From positions 924,582-988,581 of the forward strand of contig RPFO01000418.1 of NCBI GenBank assembly GCA_009746045.1: DNA of 64,000 nt, written 5' to 3'. Made by a program: the position numbers and the translations under genes. A model generated the notes under the pieces. That model saw only the letters and a list, made by a program, of their open reading frames with translations. It had not been told where the DNA came from and made no database searches. Source of the stretch: Mesostigma viride (lineage: Eukaryota; Streptophyta; Mesostigmatophyceae; Mesostigmatales; Mesostigmataceae). Shown here piece by piece: positions 1 through 11,400 of the stretch (its first letter is position 1; each line of letters starts with the position of its first letter).

Positions 1-339
1 AGCTTGGCTTTGTTGTCCAATCCATAAGAGCCCCTTGGCTATAGACGTCCTTCAGTTCCACAGAGGTCGTCTATACACGAGCTTGTCTTTGTGTCTACAA
101 GGGGTTGTGATTCCCTAAATCACGTGCTGTGGAATTTCCATCTCAACGTTGCTCGGATACTTGAAGTTCTGCGACTCAGGAAAGCAACCCAGGTAAAAGA
201 TCTTTCATATTGGACTGTGGATGATGTTGATGATCATTTTTAGTCGTTACACTCTCCGGAGCGCAGCGAAGGAGCACGTTACTTAGAAAAAGATACGCCA
301 ACGAATTTCAGACCTACGGCCGCTTACGATTCCTCTCTG
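1..339. other. unassigned flank
   Basis: I see no gene here. From about 241 the sequence resembles pieces of the repeat block that follows (the stretch around GGAGCGCAGCGAAGGAGCAC recurs at 477-507 and near 4770). Confidence 0.4.
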
Positions 340-1297
340 GAGCACCCTACCGCGAGCGAGCGAAGCGAGCGAGCACCGTACGGCGAGCGAGCGGAGCGAG
401 CGAGCACCGTACTGCTAAAGCGCACAGCGAGCGCAGCGAGCCGCGAGCGAAGCGAGCACCGTACTCTACTATTCCTCTCCGGAGCGCAGCGAAGGAGCAC
501 GTTACTTAGAAAAAGATACGCCAACGAATTTCAGACCTACGGCCGCTTACGATTCCTCTCCGGAGCGCAGGCCGAAGGAGCACGGGCAATTTCAGCGAGG
601 GACGGAAGGAAACCAGCGCCGACGGGCCATGGGCCACGGGCCACGGGCCATGGGCCACGGGCTAGAGCCACCCCAGCGCCCAGCAGCGCGCGGTCGGCCC
701 ACCACTTCAGCAGCGTGCAGCATCGGGGCCCATGCAGCATGAAATTTCAAATGATGGCCGCGGGAAGACGGGATGGCTGTCGACAGCCGCCTGTTCAGGA
801 GGTCGTGACTGTTGGGCAAGCTACGTTTTCATTGTTGGACGCTTTGAAACGGGGTACAATGACGCCGTCTTTCATGACGGTTCTTACTTAGGAGCGCCTG
901 GACTGTGGGTGCCGCGAGCTCTTGGAAAAGATTGCGGGGAAGATGACTGTCGGGGTAAGAAGGTGGCACCCGTTCTGACGCCTGGGTAAGCTGCGTTTGT
1001 TGTTTGCTGGGCTTTGGAACGGTGTCCCATAAGCATTTTGGCTTCCAGTCGGTCTGTTTCGAGCGGATAGGGAGAGGCAGTTTGCCTACCGGGCGGTTCC
1101 ATAGCAGCACTGTCCCGCCATGCACATATTCCACCGTCTTTTGCGCTCGGTTTTGTTTTATTTCGATTTGGGACGCTTTGGAACGTCGTTTCATGTTTCA
1201 TGCATTCCTATGCTTCGAGCCCGTCTGTTTGCTTTGTGTTTCCGTCATCAGCGGGAAAGGAGGCCCATTTTCCTCGGCAACAACATTCGTTGAGTCA

Positions 1298-2356
1298 CTT
1301 CCCGCATGGCAGGTATGCCTCCCGCTCTTTGTTGCTGTATTTCGGTCGGGGACACATGCCGGCGAATGCCTTTCCATTCCTTTTCCTGCACTCACGCATT
1401 ATTTTTCCATTGTGTTTCGGTCAGCCACGGGAAGTGTTCCTGTTTTTGCTGCATCTGCGTGGGCTGTTGCTTTAAAAGCAGGTATTCTGCCTCCAGCGGG
1501 CTAGAATAGCAATAGCCCTAGCTTGTAACCATTGGCGTCACTGCCGCTAAGGCAGCCATGCCTAGCTGTGCCAACACACCTAGTCACGTGCCGCCAACGC
1601 ACGGTACACAACCAGCCATAGCCTTAGCCTAGTCCTAGTACAGCCATGCTACGCCCTGGCTATGTTCAGATTACTTGCCCACGCTCCTTGCTATGATATG
1701 CTCACATGGGTCTTATTGCACCCACAGTTTGCCGGATCGTTAGCCTGTCCTTTTCGCTAGCCGCGCCCGATTGCAGCTGTGGCATGCCTTTGGCATGAAG
1801 GAGACTGGGGGTCTCTGCCCTTTCTCCTGTAGTGCACACACAGGGATTAAAAGCACTTCGGTGCTCCGTGACTCCCCAACGGGAGCACGAGTTTAATTAA
1901 TTAATTAATTCTGCCTGCGGGGGATGGCATGGTCACTTCCCGCATGGCAGGTATGCCTCCCGCTCTTTGTTGCTGTATTTCGGTCGGGGACACATGCCGG
2001 CGAATGCCTTTCCATTCCTTTTCCTGCACTCACGCATTATTTTTCCATTGTGTTTCGGTCAGCCACGGGAAGTGTTCCTGTTTTTGCTGCATCTGCGTGG
2101 GCTGTTGCTTTAAAAGCAGGTATTCTGCCTGCGGGGGATGGCATGGTCACTTCCCGCATGGCAGGTATGCCTCCCGCTCTTTGTTGCTGTATTTCGGTCG
2201 GGGACACATGCCGGCGAATGCCTTTCCATTCATTTTCCTGCACTCACGCATTATTTTTCCATTGTGTTTCGGTCAGCCACGGGAAGTGTTCCTGTTTTTG
2301 CTGCATCTGCGTGGGCTGTTGCTTTAAAGCAGGTATTCTGCCTGCGGGGGATGGCA
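1298..2356. repeat. 214-bp tandem repeat, three copies
   Basis: A unit beginning CTTCCCGCATGGCAGGTATG starts at about 1298, 1936 and 2150; the last two starts are 214 bp apart. The first unit is split from its end by the LINE insertion at 1493-1907. Copy B has only one unit (from about 5709), so the array expanded or contracted after the block duplicated. The open frames it generates repeat with the unit and show no domain. Confidence 0.8.
1493..1907 (+). mobile_element. 5'-truncated LINE 3' end with TTAA tail
   Basis: This 415-bp insertion is flanked by the 9-bp target duplication ATTCTGCCT (1484-1492 and 1908-1916). Copy B at about 5890-5912 preserves the empty site. The insert starts with the last codons and stop of the ORF seen complete at 6651-7217 (CCAGCGGGCTAG). 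It continues with the same 3' UTR as 7218-7634 and ends in TTAATTAATTAA. Severe 5' truncation, a simple-repeat tail and a 9-bp duplication are hallmarks of target-primed reverse transcription. Confidence 0.85.
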
Positions 2357-2576
2357 TACACACGGCGTGGTATCCTGAGCGTCAAGCCCAAGCAAACTGC
2401 CGGGGAAAAAACCTTTGTATTTTGAGCTCGAATTTGATTTGTTCCTTTTCATGAAAGGGACCTTTGCTGGGCATTTTTGGCATTACTGATGAATCACTAG
2501 ATTAATGCATTAAAGGAGATGGTGTCTCTGCCTTTGTCATGTTTTTAAGAGCTATCATTTGAATGGTAATCCTCCC

Positions 2577-3350
2577 ACCCACACTGTTGACCAAGCACAC
2601 TTTCAGCCCACTGGCCACGCACGGGTTCCCCATACTGACCAAGCACACGTTCCAACCACTGACCAAGCACACGTGCCACCCACTGACCAAGTGCACGTTC
2701 CACCTACTGACCAAGGCACCAAGCACACGTTCAGCCCACTGACCATGCAAGCACGGGTTCACCATACTGACCAAGCACACGTGCCACCCACTGACCAAGC
2801 ACACGTTCCACCCACTGACCAAGTGCACGTTCCACCCACTGACCAAGCACACGTTCCACCCACTGACCAAGCACACCTTCCACCCACTGACCAAGCACAC
2901 GTTCCACCCACTGATCATGCAAGCACGGGTTCTCCATACTGACCAAGCACACGTGCCACCCACTGACCAAACACACGTTCCACCCACTGACCAAACACAC
3001 GTTCCACCCACTGACCAAGCACGCGTTCATCCCACTGACCAAGCACATGTTCCACCCACTGACCAAGCACGCGTTCATCCCACTGACCGAGCACGGGTTC
3101 CCCATACTGGCACACGTTCATCCCACTGACCATGCAAGCACGGGTTCCCCGTACTGACCAAGCACACCTGCCACCCACTGACCAAACACACGTTCCACCC
3201 ACTGACCAAACACACGTTCCACCCACTGACCAAGCACACGTTCCACCCACTGACCAAGCACACGTTCCACCCACTGACCAAGCATACGTTCCATCCACTG
3301 ACGGAGCATGAGTTTACCATACTGACCGAGCAGCCACCCACTGACCATGA
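2577..3350. repeat. 24-bp minisatellite, array A
   Basis: Many copies of a unit close to CCACCCACTGACCAAGCACA plus CGTT lie in tandem, with variants such as CCATACTGACC and CATGCAAGCACGGG. Because 24 is divisible by three, several frames stay open on both strands and give repetitive peptides. I treat these as by-products. Confidence 0.85.
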
Positions 3351-3532
3351 AGCAAACACTCGGCCTTGGCTGTGCTCTGATTAAGTAATTATTGTATAAA
3401 TGAAATACCTGTTCTGATCATGCACATGTTGTCTCCTTGATGTTGTCTCCTTGATAAACCATGTGCCCATGGCCGTGGCTGTCTTGGTGACTCGCATCAT
3501 TCACGGGTTGTTCAGCTGCCAAAGTTGCCCTA

Positions 3533-3822
3533 TTAATTAAACTCGTGCTCAATTAATTAAACTCGTGCTCCCGTTGGGGAGTCACGGAGCACCCCTAGAC
3601 TAGCCCCTAGACTGCACAAACCCAACCAACCAAGTAGCCAAGGCATAGGAGCCCGACCACCCAAGCCAAGGCCCCTGTCCCATCTCCCCCAATCAACGTA
3701 CAGGGAGAATGAGGATTGTATAGTAGGGGACGCAGTTACGCGTCTATATTAATTAATTAATAGTAGGGGACTTGAATAATTAATTAATTAATAGTAGGGG
3801 CTTGGCCCCTACCGGGTCTACT
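3533..3822 (-). mobile_element. minus-oriented TTAA-tailed retroelement fragment
   Basis: Read on the minus strand, this ends with the same terminal hairpin (GTGCTCCGTGACTCCCCAAC then GGGAGCAC) and TTAATTAA tail as the LINE at 7577-7634, but its upstream body is different. A shared 3' end with a different body is typical of a SINE or non-autonomous element using the LINE machinery. The same sequence occurs at 51165-51452 as part of repeat block B. I could not define a target duplication. Confidence 0.5.
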
Positions 3823-3884
3823 TGTCCTTTCCCTTATATAAAGCGAGCTTCGTGACCGTTGGTTGCAAAATTAGGGGGAGTACC

Positions 3885-4547
3885 AGGGGGGGTGGAAAAA
3901 ACAAAAATATCAGACACCATGCTGAAATTTTCCAAAAGTTGGCCCTTGGACCCTACCTACCTAGCACCTAGGCGCTATACCTAGCAAAACCCTGAGGTCC
4001 CAAGGGTGATAGGGATCGACCTAGGGTGCAAAATGATCAGCTCCGCGAGCTCTACCGTTTGAGCATATTGACCAGTGCATGGGAAAATTCCGGTTTTCTT
4101 AAATGGGTCGTTGGCCGGCGCGACGCGATACTGGCACGGCACGGCGCTGGATAGCCGAAGGCTTGTAGTGGTGGCAGACGGCAGCATACTTCCGTGCCTA
4201 GGGGCAGCACCATCTTGCGGGCAACCCCCCCCCCTCTATGGTACCTGCCAAAATTTTGACTGCAGATTTGGGTTCAGCTCGCCAAGTGCTATCAGTTTGT
4301 CCGTCAAACCGTTTCAAAATTCCGACCATACAGGGAGCTAGCAGAAAATCCAAGTGTTTTGTTGTAAAAAACCCATATCGGCCCGGCACCCTACCTACCT
4401 ACCCTTTAAGTTAACGGTTTTTGAGGCTCTGTAACTTCTAACCTAGAGACCCCCTGGGGTTGCGACCAGTGGCAAACATGCTTGTTTTCGCGAGATCTAC
4501 TCGAATCCAGCATGATGTAAATTTTCTTGTTTTTTTCCACCCCCCCT
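3885..4547. mobile_element. MULE-like MITE
   Basis: The ends are perfect inverted repeats (AGGGGGGGTGGAAAAAA at the left, its complement at the right), and imperfect similarity continues inwards for about 25 more bases. A 9-bp direct duplication GGGAGTACC flanks the element (3876-3884 and 4548-4556). Nine-base duplications are typical of Mutator-like transposons. There is no transposase frame in the 663 bp, so it is non-autonomous. Confidence 0.75.
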
Positions 4548-4662
4548 GGGAGTACCGCCGATAGTTAGGTAGAAAATCGTGGTACAAAAATCGGCCATTG
4601 GGGGGTACTCCGGAGGTCGACGGAAGAATCGCAGATATCGCAGATACAGTACGTACGGCGAG

Positions 4663-6649
4663 GGAGCACCCTACCGCGAGCGAGCGAAGCGAGCGAGCAC
4701 CGTACTGCTAAAGCGCACAGCGAGCGCAGCGAGCCGCGAGCGAAGCGAGCACCGTACTCTACTATTCCTCTCCGGAGCGCAGCGAAGGAGCACGTTACTT
4801 AAAAAAAGATACGCCAACGAATTTCAGACCTACGGCCGCTTACGATTCCTCTCCGGAGCGCAGCGAAGCGAGCACCGTACTCTACTATTCCTCTCCGGAG
4901 CGCAGCGAAGGAGCACGTTACTTAGAAAAAGATACGCCAACGAATTTCAGACCTACGGCCGCTTACGATTCCTCTTCGGAGGGCAGCGAAGGAGCACGGG
5001 CAATTTCAGCGAGGGACGGAAGGAAACCAGCGCCGACGGGCCATGGGCCACGGGCCACGGGCCATGGGCCACGGGCTAGAGCCACCCCAGCGCCCAGCAG
5101 CGCGCGGTCGGCCCACCACTTCAGCAGCGTGCAGCATCGGGGCCCAGCATGAAATTTCAAATGATGGCCGCGGGAAGACGGGATGGCTGTCGACAGCCGC
5201 CTGTTCAGGAGGTCGTGACTGTTGGGCAAGCTACGTTTTCATTGTTGGACGCTTTGAAACGGGATACAATGACGCCGTCTTTCATGACGGTTCTTACTTA
5301 GGAGCGCCTGGACTGTGGGTGCCGCGAGCTCTTGGAAAATGATTGCGGGGAAGATGACTGTCGGTGTAAGAAGGTGGCACCCGTTCTGACGCCTGGGTAA
5401 GCTGCGTTTGTTGTTTGCTGGGCTTTGGAACGGTGTCACATAAGCATTTTGGCTTTCAGTCGGTCTGTTTCGAGCGGATAGGGAGAGGCAGTTTGCCTAC
5501 CGGGCGGTTCCATAGCAGCACTGTCCCGCCATGCACATATTCCACCGTCTTTTGCGCTCGGTTTTGTTTTATTTCGATTTGGGACGCTTTGGAACGTCGT
5601 TTCATGTTTCATGCATTCCTATGCTTCGAGCCCGTCTGTTTGCTTTGTGTTTCCGTCATCAGCGGGAAAGGAGGCCCATTTTCCTCGGCAACAACATTCG
5701 TTGAGTCACTTCCCGCATGGCAGGTATGCCTCCCGCTCTTTGTTGCTGTATTTCGGTCGGGGACACATGCCGGCGAATGCCTTTCCATTCCTTTTCCTGC
5801 ACTCACGCATTATTTTTCCATTGTGTTTCGGTCAGCCACGGGAAGTGTTCCTGTTTTTGCTGCATCTGCGTGGGCTGTTGCTTTAAAAGCAGGTATTCTG
5901 CCTGCGGGGGATGGCATACACACGGCGTGGTATCCTGAGCGTCAAGCCCAAGCAAACGGCCGGGGAAAAAACCAAGCACACCTGCCACCCACTGACCAAA
6001 CACACGTTCCACCCACTGACCAAACACACGTTCCACCCACTGACCAAGCACACGTTCCACCCACTGACCAAGCACTGTCACGTTCCACCCACTGACCAAG
6101 CACACCTTCCACCCACTGACCAAGCACACGTTCCACGCACTGACCAAGCACACGTTCGACCACGCACTGACCAAGCACAGGTTCCACCCACTGACCAAGC
6201 ACACGTTCCACCCACTGACCAAGCACACGTTCCACCCACTGACCAAGCACGCGTTCATCCCACTGACCGAGCACGGGTTCCCCATACTGGCACACGTTCA
6301 TCCCACTGACCATGCAAGCACGGGTTCCCCGTACTGGCCAAGCACACCTGCCACCCACTGACCAAACACACGTTCCACCCACTGACCAAACACACGTTCC
6401 ACCCACTGACCAAGCACACGTTTCACCCACTGACCAAGCACACGTTTCACCCACTGACCAAGCATACGTTCCATCCACTGACGGAGCATGAGTTTACCAT
6501 ACTGACCAAGCAGCCACCCACTGACCATGAAGCAAACACTCGGCCTTGGCTGTGCTCTGATTAAGTAATTATTGTATAAATGAAATACCTGTTCTGATCA
6601 TGCACACTTTGTCTCCTTGATGTTGTCTCCTTGATAAACCATGTGCCCA
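4663..6649. repeat. duplicated repeat block, copy B (left part)
   Basis: This matches copy A from about 340. It is interrupted after ATGTGCCCA (6641-6649) by the LINE, which in turn holds the virus, and resumes at 51104. The 5970-6530 part is the second 24-bp minisatellite array. Confidence 0.75.
5970..6530. repeat. 24-bp minisatellite, array B
   Basis: This is the second array of the CCACCCACTGACCAAGCACA-type unit, shorter than array A and with a different order of variants. Its open frames are repeat by-products. Confidence 0.85.
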
Positions 6650-7634
6650 GCCACCCCGGCAGGATGCGGGCGACCTCCCGCCGCTCTCCTGCGCGGACCT
6701 GCTGCGGTCAGCGACAGCCTCCACCACCGACGCCATCGCCACAAAGCTCCAGGAGCTGGAGGACCACCGCCAGGCCCAGCAACGGGAGGTCACCGACCGC
6801 GCTCGCCGCGAGTGCCGAGTGGTGCTACGTCGCTTCCCCCAGAAGCCAGGTGAGACGTCAACCTCTCTTGCTGACGAGCTCAAGAACCAGCTTCTTACCC
6901 TCATGGGCCTGGTAGGTGAGGTAGAACTGCGTGGGTGCCACCGCCTTCCCCACTCACGGGACAAGGCGGCTCCCCCACCAGTCCTACTCACCTTCCCCTC
7001 CCCTGAGGACAAGCAGCGGTTCCTCTCTCGTCGCAAGCGGTTGCACGACCTCACCTGGACGCTGGATGCCGACCTCACCCCCGCTCAGCAACAGCAGCGA
7101 CGCGACCTGTGGCCGGAATACCTCCGCCATAAGCAGGACCCCCAGAAGCCCAAGGTGTACTGGAGGGGCGGGGACCTGATGATCAACCACAAGATGTGGA
7201 CGCCCCCAGCGGGCTAGAATAGCAATAGCCCTAGCTTGTAACCATTGGCGTCACTGCCGCTAAGGCAGCCATGCCTAGAATGTTGCCTAGCTGTGCCAAC
7301 ACACCTAGTCACGTGCCGCCAACGCACGGTACACAACCAGCCATAGCCTTAGCCTAGTCCTAGTACAGCCATGCTACGCCCTGGCTATGTTCAGATTACC
7401 TGCCCACGCTCCTTGCTATGATATGCTCACATGGGTCTTATTGCACCCACAGTTTGCCGGATCGTTAGCCTGTCCTTTTAGCTAGCCGCGCCCGATTGCA
7501 GCTGTGGCATGCCTTTGGCATGAAGGAGACTGGGGGTCTCTGCCCTTTCTCCTGTAGTGCACACACAGGGATTAAAAGCACTTCGGTGCTCCGTGACTCC
7601 CCAACGGGAGCACGAGTTTAATTAATTAATTAAT
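6650..7634 (+). mobile_element. 5'-truncated LINE hosting the virus in its tail
   Basis: The insert begins right after the target duplication ATGTGCCCA (6641-6649). It contains an open ORF end (6651-7217), a 3' UTR (7218-7612) and a (TTAA)n tail that runs up to the left viral repeat. The tail resumes beyond the right viral repeat (51059-51094), where the second ATGTGCCCA (51095-51103) closes the LINE. The uninterrupted target is seen at 3458-3468. The 3' UTR ends with two overlapping hairpins: AGCAC-TTCG-GTGCT (7577-7590), and GTGCTCC (7586-7592) pairing with GGAGCAC (7607-7613). Confidence 0.8.
6651..7217 (+). pseudogene. LINE ORF fragment, L1-ORF1p-like RNA-binding protein
   Basis: The frame is open from the truncation point to the TAG at 7215-7217, about 188 codons with no original start. 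It shows a helical, charged stretch (ATKLQELEDHRQAQQ), then an RRM-like part starting near RVVLRRFPQKPGE, then a C-terminal part with DLTPAQQQQRRDLWP and VYWRGGDLMI. That order resembles L1 ORF1p (transposase_22 type), an RNA chaperone that coats LINE RNA. No reverse transcriptase follows; the next sequence is the 3' UTR. The family may therefore be a half-LINE that borrows RT, or this copy may be internally deleted. The domain call is by eye. Confidence 0.6.
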
Positions 7635-8346
7635 TATCTTCCATCATCATTCCGTCATCATTCCGTCATCGCGACTAGCAAATGTGCACCACCCTTATGC
7701 TGGCATCTGCCACCCCTATAGTGACCCTATAGTGACCGCGGCCTAGGATGGGGTCTCACCCTAGCTAAAACCTAAACCCTGAACCCAAACCCGTCTCCAG
7801 ACTTTCCTTGACCCCATGGCCTATGAGGGGGCACTGCTCACCAGGTTGTGACATTTAGGCTGGCATCTGTCACCACCCGGCAGTTGTGATGGTGTGTTGG
7901 GGGTGTGACAAGGATGGCGAAAAATTGCACGTACTTACTCTTAAGATTAAGAACGCCCAATTTTTCGCCACCCTGCCACCCCTTGGCGCGGGTCATGGGG
8001 GAGGTGTTTTGTCAAGGTGTGAGAGTGATGGCGAAAAATTGCACGTACTTACTCTTAAGATTAAGAACGCCCAATTTTTCGCCACCCCGCCACCCCTTGG
8101 CGCGGGTCATAGGAGGTGTTTTGTCAAGGTGTGAGAGTGATGGCGAAAAATTGCACGTACTTACTCTTAAGATTAAGAACGCCCAATTTTTCGCCACCTC
8201 CCCCCACTGGCCGGCGCTGGGGTTGGCGTGGGTTGTTGGATGTGGCGAAAAATTGCACGTTCTTACTCTATATATAAAGAACGCCCAATTTTTCGCCATG
8301 TCCTCGCATGGTGAGGGAGGCGGCGAGGGCCGCGCGGCGGGGTGTG
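7635..8346. repeat. left terminal inverted repeat of the virus
   Basis: These 712 bp are the inverse complement of 50347-51058 (mirror sum 58693). The outer end starts TATCTTCCATC and carries short CATCATTCCGT repeats. Next come a duplicated CCCTATAGTGA, a plant-telomere-like stretch (CCTAAACCCTGAACCC near 7775-7790) and four 56-bp palindromic units. Identity stops at GGGGTGTG (8339-8346). No convincing gene lies inside. Confidence 0.92.
7915..8298. repeat. four 56-bp palindromic iterons, left (candidate origin)
   Basis: Units lie at 7915-7970, 8029-8084, 8141-8196 and 8243-8298. Each begins TGGCGAAAAATTG and ends CAATTTTTCGCCA, a perfect 13-base inverted repeat around an AT-rich core. Units 1-3 share the core ACTTACTCTTAAGATTAAG. 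Unit 4 has diverged in the core (ACTCTATATATA) and there has CGTTCTT mirrored by AAGAACG. Paired boxes around an AT-rich spacer recall herpesvirus oriS, which a UL9-type helicase binds, and this virus encodes a UL9-like helicase. Use as an origin is inference. Confidence 0.75.
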
Positions 8347-8470
8347 ACCGGAACCGGATCGACGTCTACTCGGAGACGAGGAGACAGTGAGCGCGACGTC
8401 TTGGAGGTTGTAAACCGTTTTTACAAAGAAATGCATGGCAGAAAAACAGGCTTTTATTAAAATATTAAAA
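8347..8470. other. spacer with poly(A) signal of the primase-helicase gene
   Basis: Non-coding. On the minus strand AATAAA occurs at 8458-8453, about 13 bases beyond the stop codon of the primase-helicase gene, and could direct its polyadenylation. Confidence 0.4.
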
Positions 8471-11400
8471 TTACTTATCCGCTCCATGCAGGAAAGGAGC
8501 GATTTCATCCATCGACAGGCCAGACAACGACGTGATCGAATAATCCTTCTCATCGCCCCACCACGAGGGTTTATACCTATCAAGAAACGCATGCATGTCC
8601 GCCTTCGAAATTTCCAAGCAACCACCGCCACGGCTGTTGCCCTTCGACCCTTTGGCAGAAATTCCCAGAGTTGGGCTTAACAACCTGTTGACGAGCCCGC
8701 TACACTGTGCAAAAGACAAACTACCAGCCTCGCCTGCTCGCCGTTGGTATCCAAATGTTGAGCGCATGAACCAGGCCTTGTCGGCAATTTCGCCGTCAAT
8801 TCTATTCCCTAGTGCAATCGTCTCGTCGCGCGTCAACTTCATTGTGAGATTGGACGGATCAGCCGTCGTGATGAAGTCGATGATAGGCGTCCCTTCTAGT
8901 AGCTTGAGCGTAATGGCCAGAGACTGTGCTAGTCCAAAACGAGAATACGCCTTCAAATCAAACAAGGACTCTGACTTCTGCAGAATCAACAGATTGTCTC
9001 TGAAATGCTCCTTGGTTCCTAGTCCCGTCAACTTCGAATATTGCCGAACGCCAACGTACGCCTTCCTCCCCATCTCCTTCTCCAGAATTTGAGGGAGCTC
9101 GTCGTCGATGAGATCATATGGAATCTCATACAACCGATGAGTCAATTCGTACACCGCCTTCAGACGCATTTCGTACGGTGAAAGTGGAACCGTGCCGCCG
9201 ATTCTCCCCTCTAGATCCTTGTACTCCTCCTCGCTCAGAAGCACCACCTCCCTGTCCTTGTCTGGATCTTCTAGTACCGGAAGCGGAGGGGCGTCGATGT
9301 CCCCCAACTCCTCCACAGCCGACACCTCCACGCCGTAGTCCTCCGTCAGTATCTTGATGAGATTTCCCTTGTAGTGGGACCTCGACACCGCGAGATCTTG
9401 CTGGTTCCGGCAGAAGAGACGGAACTTGGGGCAATTTCTGTCATAGATACGCGACTTGTCCGCGCTCCAGTCGCAGACTACGTCGGCGTTGTCGAACAGC
9501 AGCTGGATGAGCGCAGTGTCCCCCGCGATCATGTTCTCGACGATCGTGCCGTAGTCCGTTGGGGGGCGGTTAATGAGCGAAGTATCGTCTCGGTAGAAGA
9601 TTACCATCTCTCCCTTGACTAGATGGCGAACCCTAAAAATTTGCTGGAGGGTTGTCGTGTAGCTCGCGTAGTTATCCCCGTTGATGAACATCCCCACCAT
9701 GCTGTCGAATGTGTGCTCGGTGTAGGAGACCCCAACCGTGATCGTTGGACTGAAAATCAGAAAGTCAAGGTCAGCCCACGCAGCATTCGCACCAACCTCT
9801 AGATCCTCTTTGCTTGTCAGGCTAGTGTAAAGGCGACCATTCTTTTTCTGCTCCGTGATTTTTTTTAATACCTCATACGCCATGGCGGCCTCTTTTTTTC
9901 CAGACATTGGGCAGAAGATCCTCTCCCCCGCCTCTATCCTCCTCTGACACTCAGTAACAAACCTGTCCACGCAGACCTTTCGCCAGTTCTTTTCTGATGT
10001 CACGTCCACCCATCGCAGAGTCCTGTTGGTAGGGCGCCGGAAGGTGTTGCAATCCACCTCCATAGTATCCGCCGCGCGATAGGCCGCTATGAACTCGTAT
10101 ACCTTTCGAGTAACGGTAGCGTCTAACGCAATCACGACCTTGGACGTCTCAATGAGCCTGATGAACTTCCTCAACACCTCGCGCTTGTAATCCACGTGGC
10201 GCTGCGAAATCGCGGTGAGGGTGTTATATATTTCGTCTAGGATGAGGAGATCGAACGGTTGGTCTGTGACGCGCAAGATGCTGTTAAGAACGACCAGCAC
10301 CCTGTCATCAGACATCATACCCTTCGGACCGCTCAGGTAGTGACGGAAATTCGGGTCACTGGACAAGATATGGAACGCGTTGTCCTCCCATGCAATCGTC
10401 CTCCCGCGCTCGCCAAGAGACTTGTAGTTGCGATCCTCCTCCTTGGACAGGCTGATGTTAGCCACCATGCAGCACACGCGGATACCTGGATCCCTCCTCA
10501 CCGCCTCGTTGACGAGTTCACGAATCCTCTCAGATTTACCTGTTCCGCAGTTGGACTGGACGAGGATGGTGCTCTTGTGCGGGCCTCTAAATAGCGCATC
10601 CCAGCTGAAAGGCTTGATTTTCTCGGACGAGTACGTGTGAGTGAACGGCACTTTGTCCGAGTCCGCGAGCTTCATCACGGGGGGGGAGATCTCGATGAAT
10701 CGGTGCTGTGAGTCCTGGTGGCATCTGTACTGTACAGCGCCATTTGGGAGTAGCAGGTTATAAGGCCCGTTGTTGTCGTGTATCTTGAGGCAGATCCTGC
10801 ATAACGGATCCACAGAGTCGACGGAGTACTTGACGAACGTTGCGACACCTCGATCGGATTCTTTACAGGTTGTGCGCATAAATTTGCATCCAGGCGAAAA
10901 CCTTTTCATTGCTTCGATGGATGGCGAGATGTCCAGGCCCTGGGGTGGTGGGATAGTCTTCCCATACCCTCGAAACACTGTATGGCTCGTTTCGGATAGT
11001 TCCGCATCATCGACATGGGGGAGCCGGGTCAGTCCCTCTTCGTTGAAGACGGTAACCAAATATTCGCCGACGTCGGAACTACCCCCTTGGACTGGACGGA
11101 GGTACGCGTCCTCGCCGATGTCTCCGCGCTTCTTCATCCCTATCATGCGAAAGGCCCGGTACCTCGAATAGATTGTTCTATCATAGCAAAACTTGATGTC
11201 GTGTTTAGGCGCCCAAACGCCAGTTGTTTTCTCCACAATCGGGTTCCCGTTCGCGTGCATGTTCTCCCAATCCTCTTTCGAGTGCTGGGACTTGACGAGT
11301 CTCTGGCACACCTCAGACTGATATCCTGAAGATAAATCCATCGCGCACTGAAGAAGGAACGACTGAAAAAGCTCTCCCATCTTGACACGATCCTCCATGG

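Larger units (their letters stand above)
340..3822. repeat. duplicated repeat block, copy A
   Basis: This block is repeated downstream as copy B (4663-6649, continuing at 51104-51452 beyond the LINE and virus insertions). Shared parts include runs rich in GAGCGAGC, a segment near 1007-1490 matching 5418-5900, a 24-bp minisatellite, and the stretch 3458-3822 matching 51095-51452. Copy A differs by a LINE tail insertion at 1493-1907 and by extra copies of a 214-bp unit. Open frames inside it are short or low-complexity and I do not regard them as genes. Confidence 0.75.

Noticed and set aside
2502-3359. Repetitive frames on both strands over the 24-bp minisatellites (also 5803-6528)
   Set aside because: A repeat unit divisible by three keeps frames open; peptides are pure repeat and differ between the two arrays.
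7915-8298. CRISPR-like array of repeats with spacers
   Set aside because: Only four units, each an internal palindrome of 56 bp, spacers similar to each other, in a eukaryotic viral TIR.
7905-8390. Frames inside the TIR (and the mirror at 50336-50807)
   Set aside because: They translate the palindromic iterons in several frames and have no conserved start or domain.
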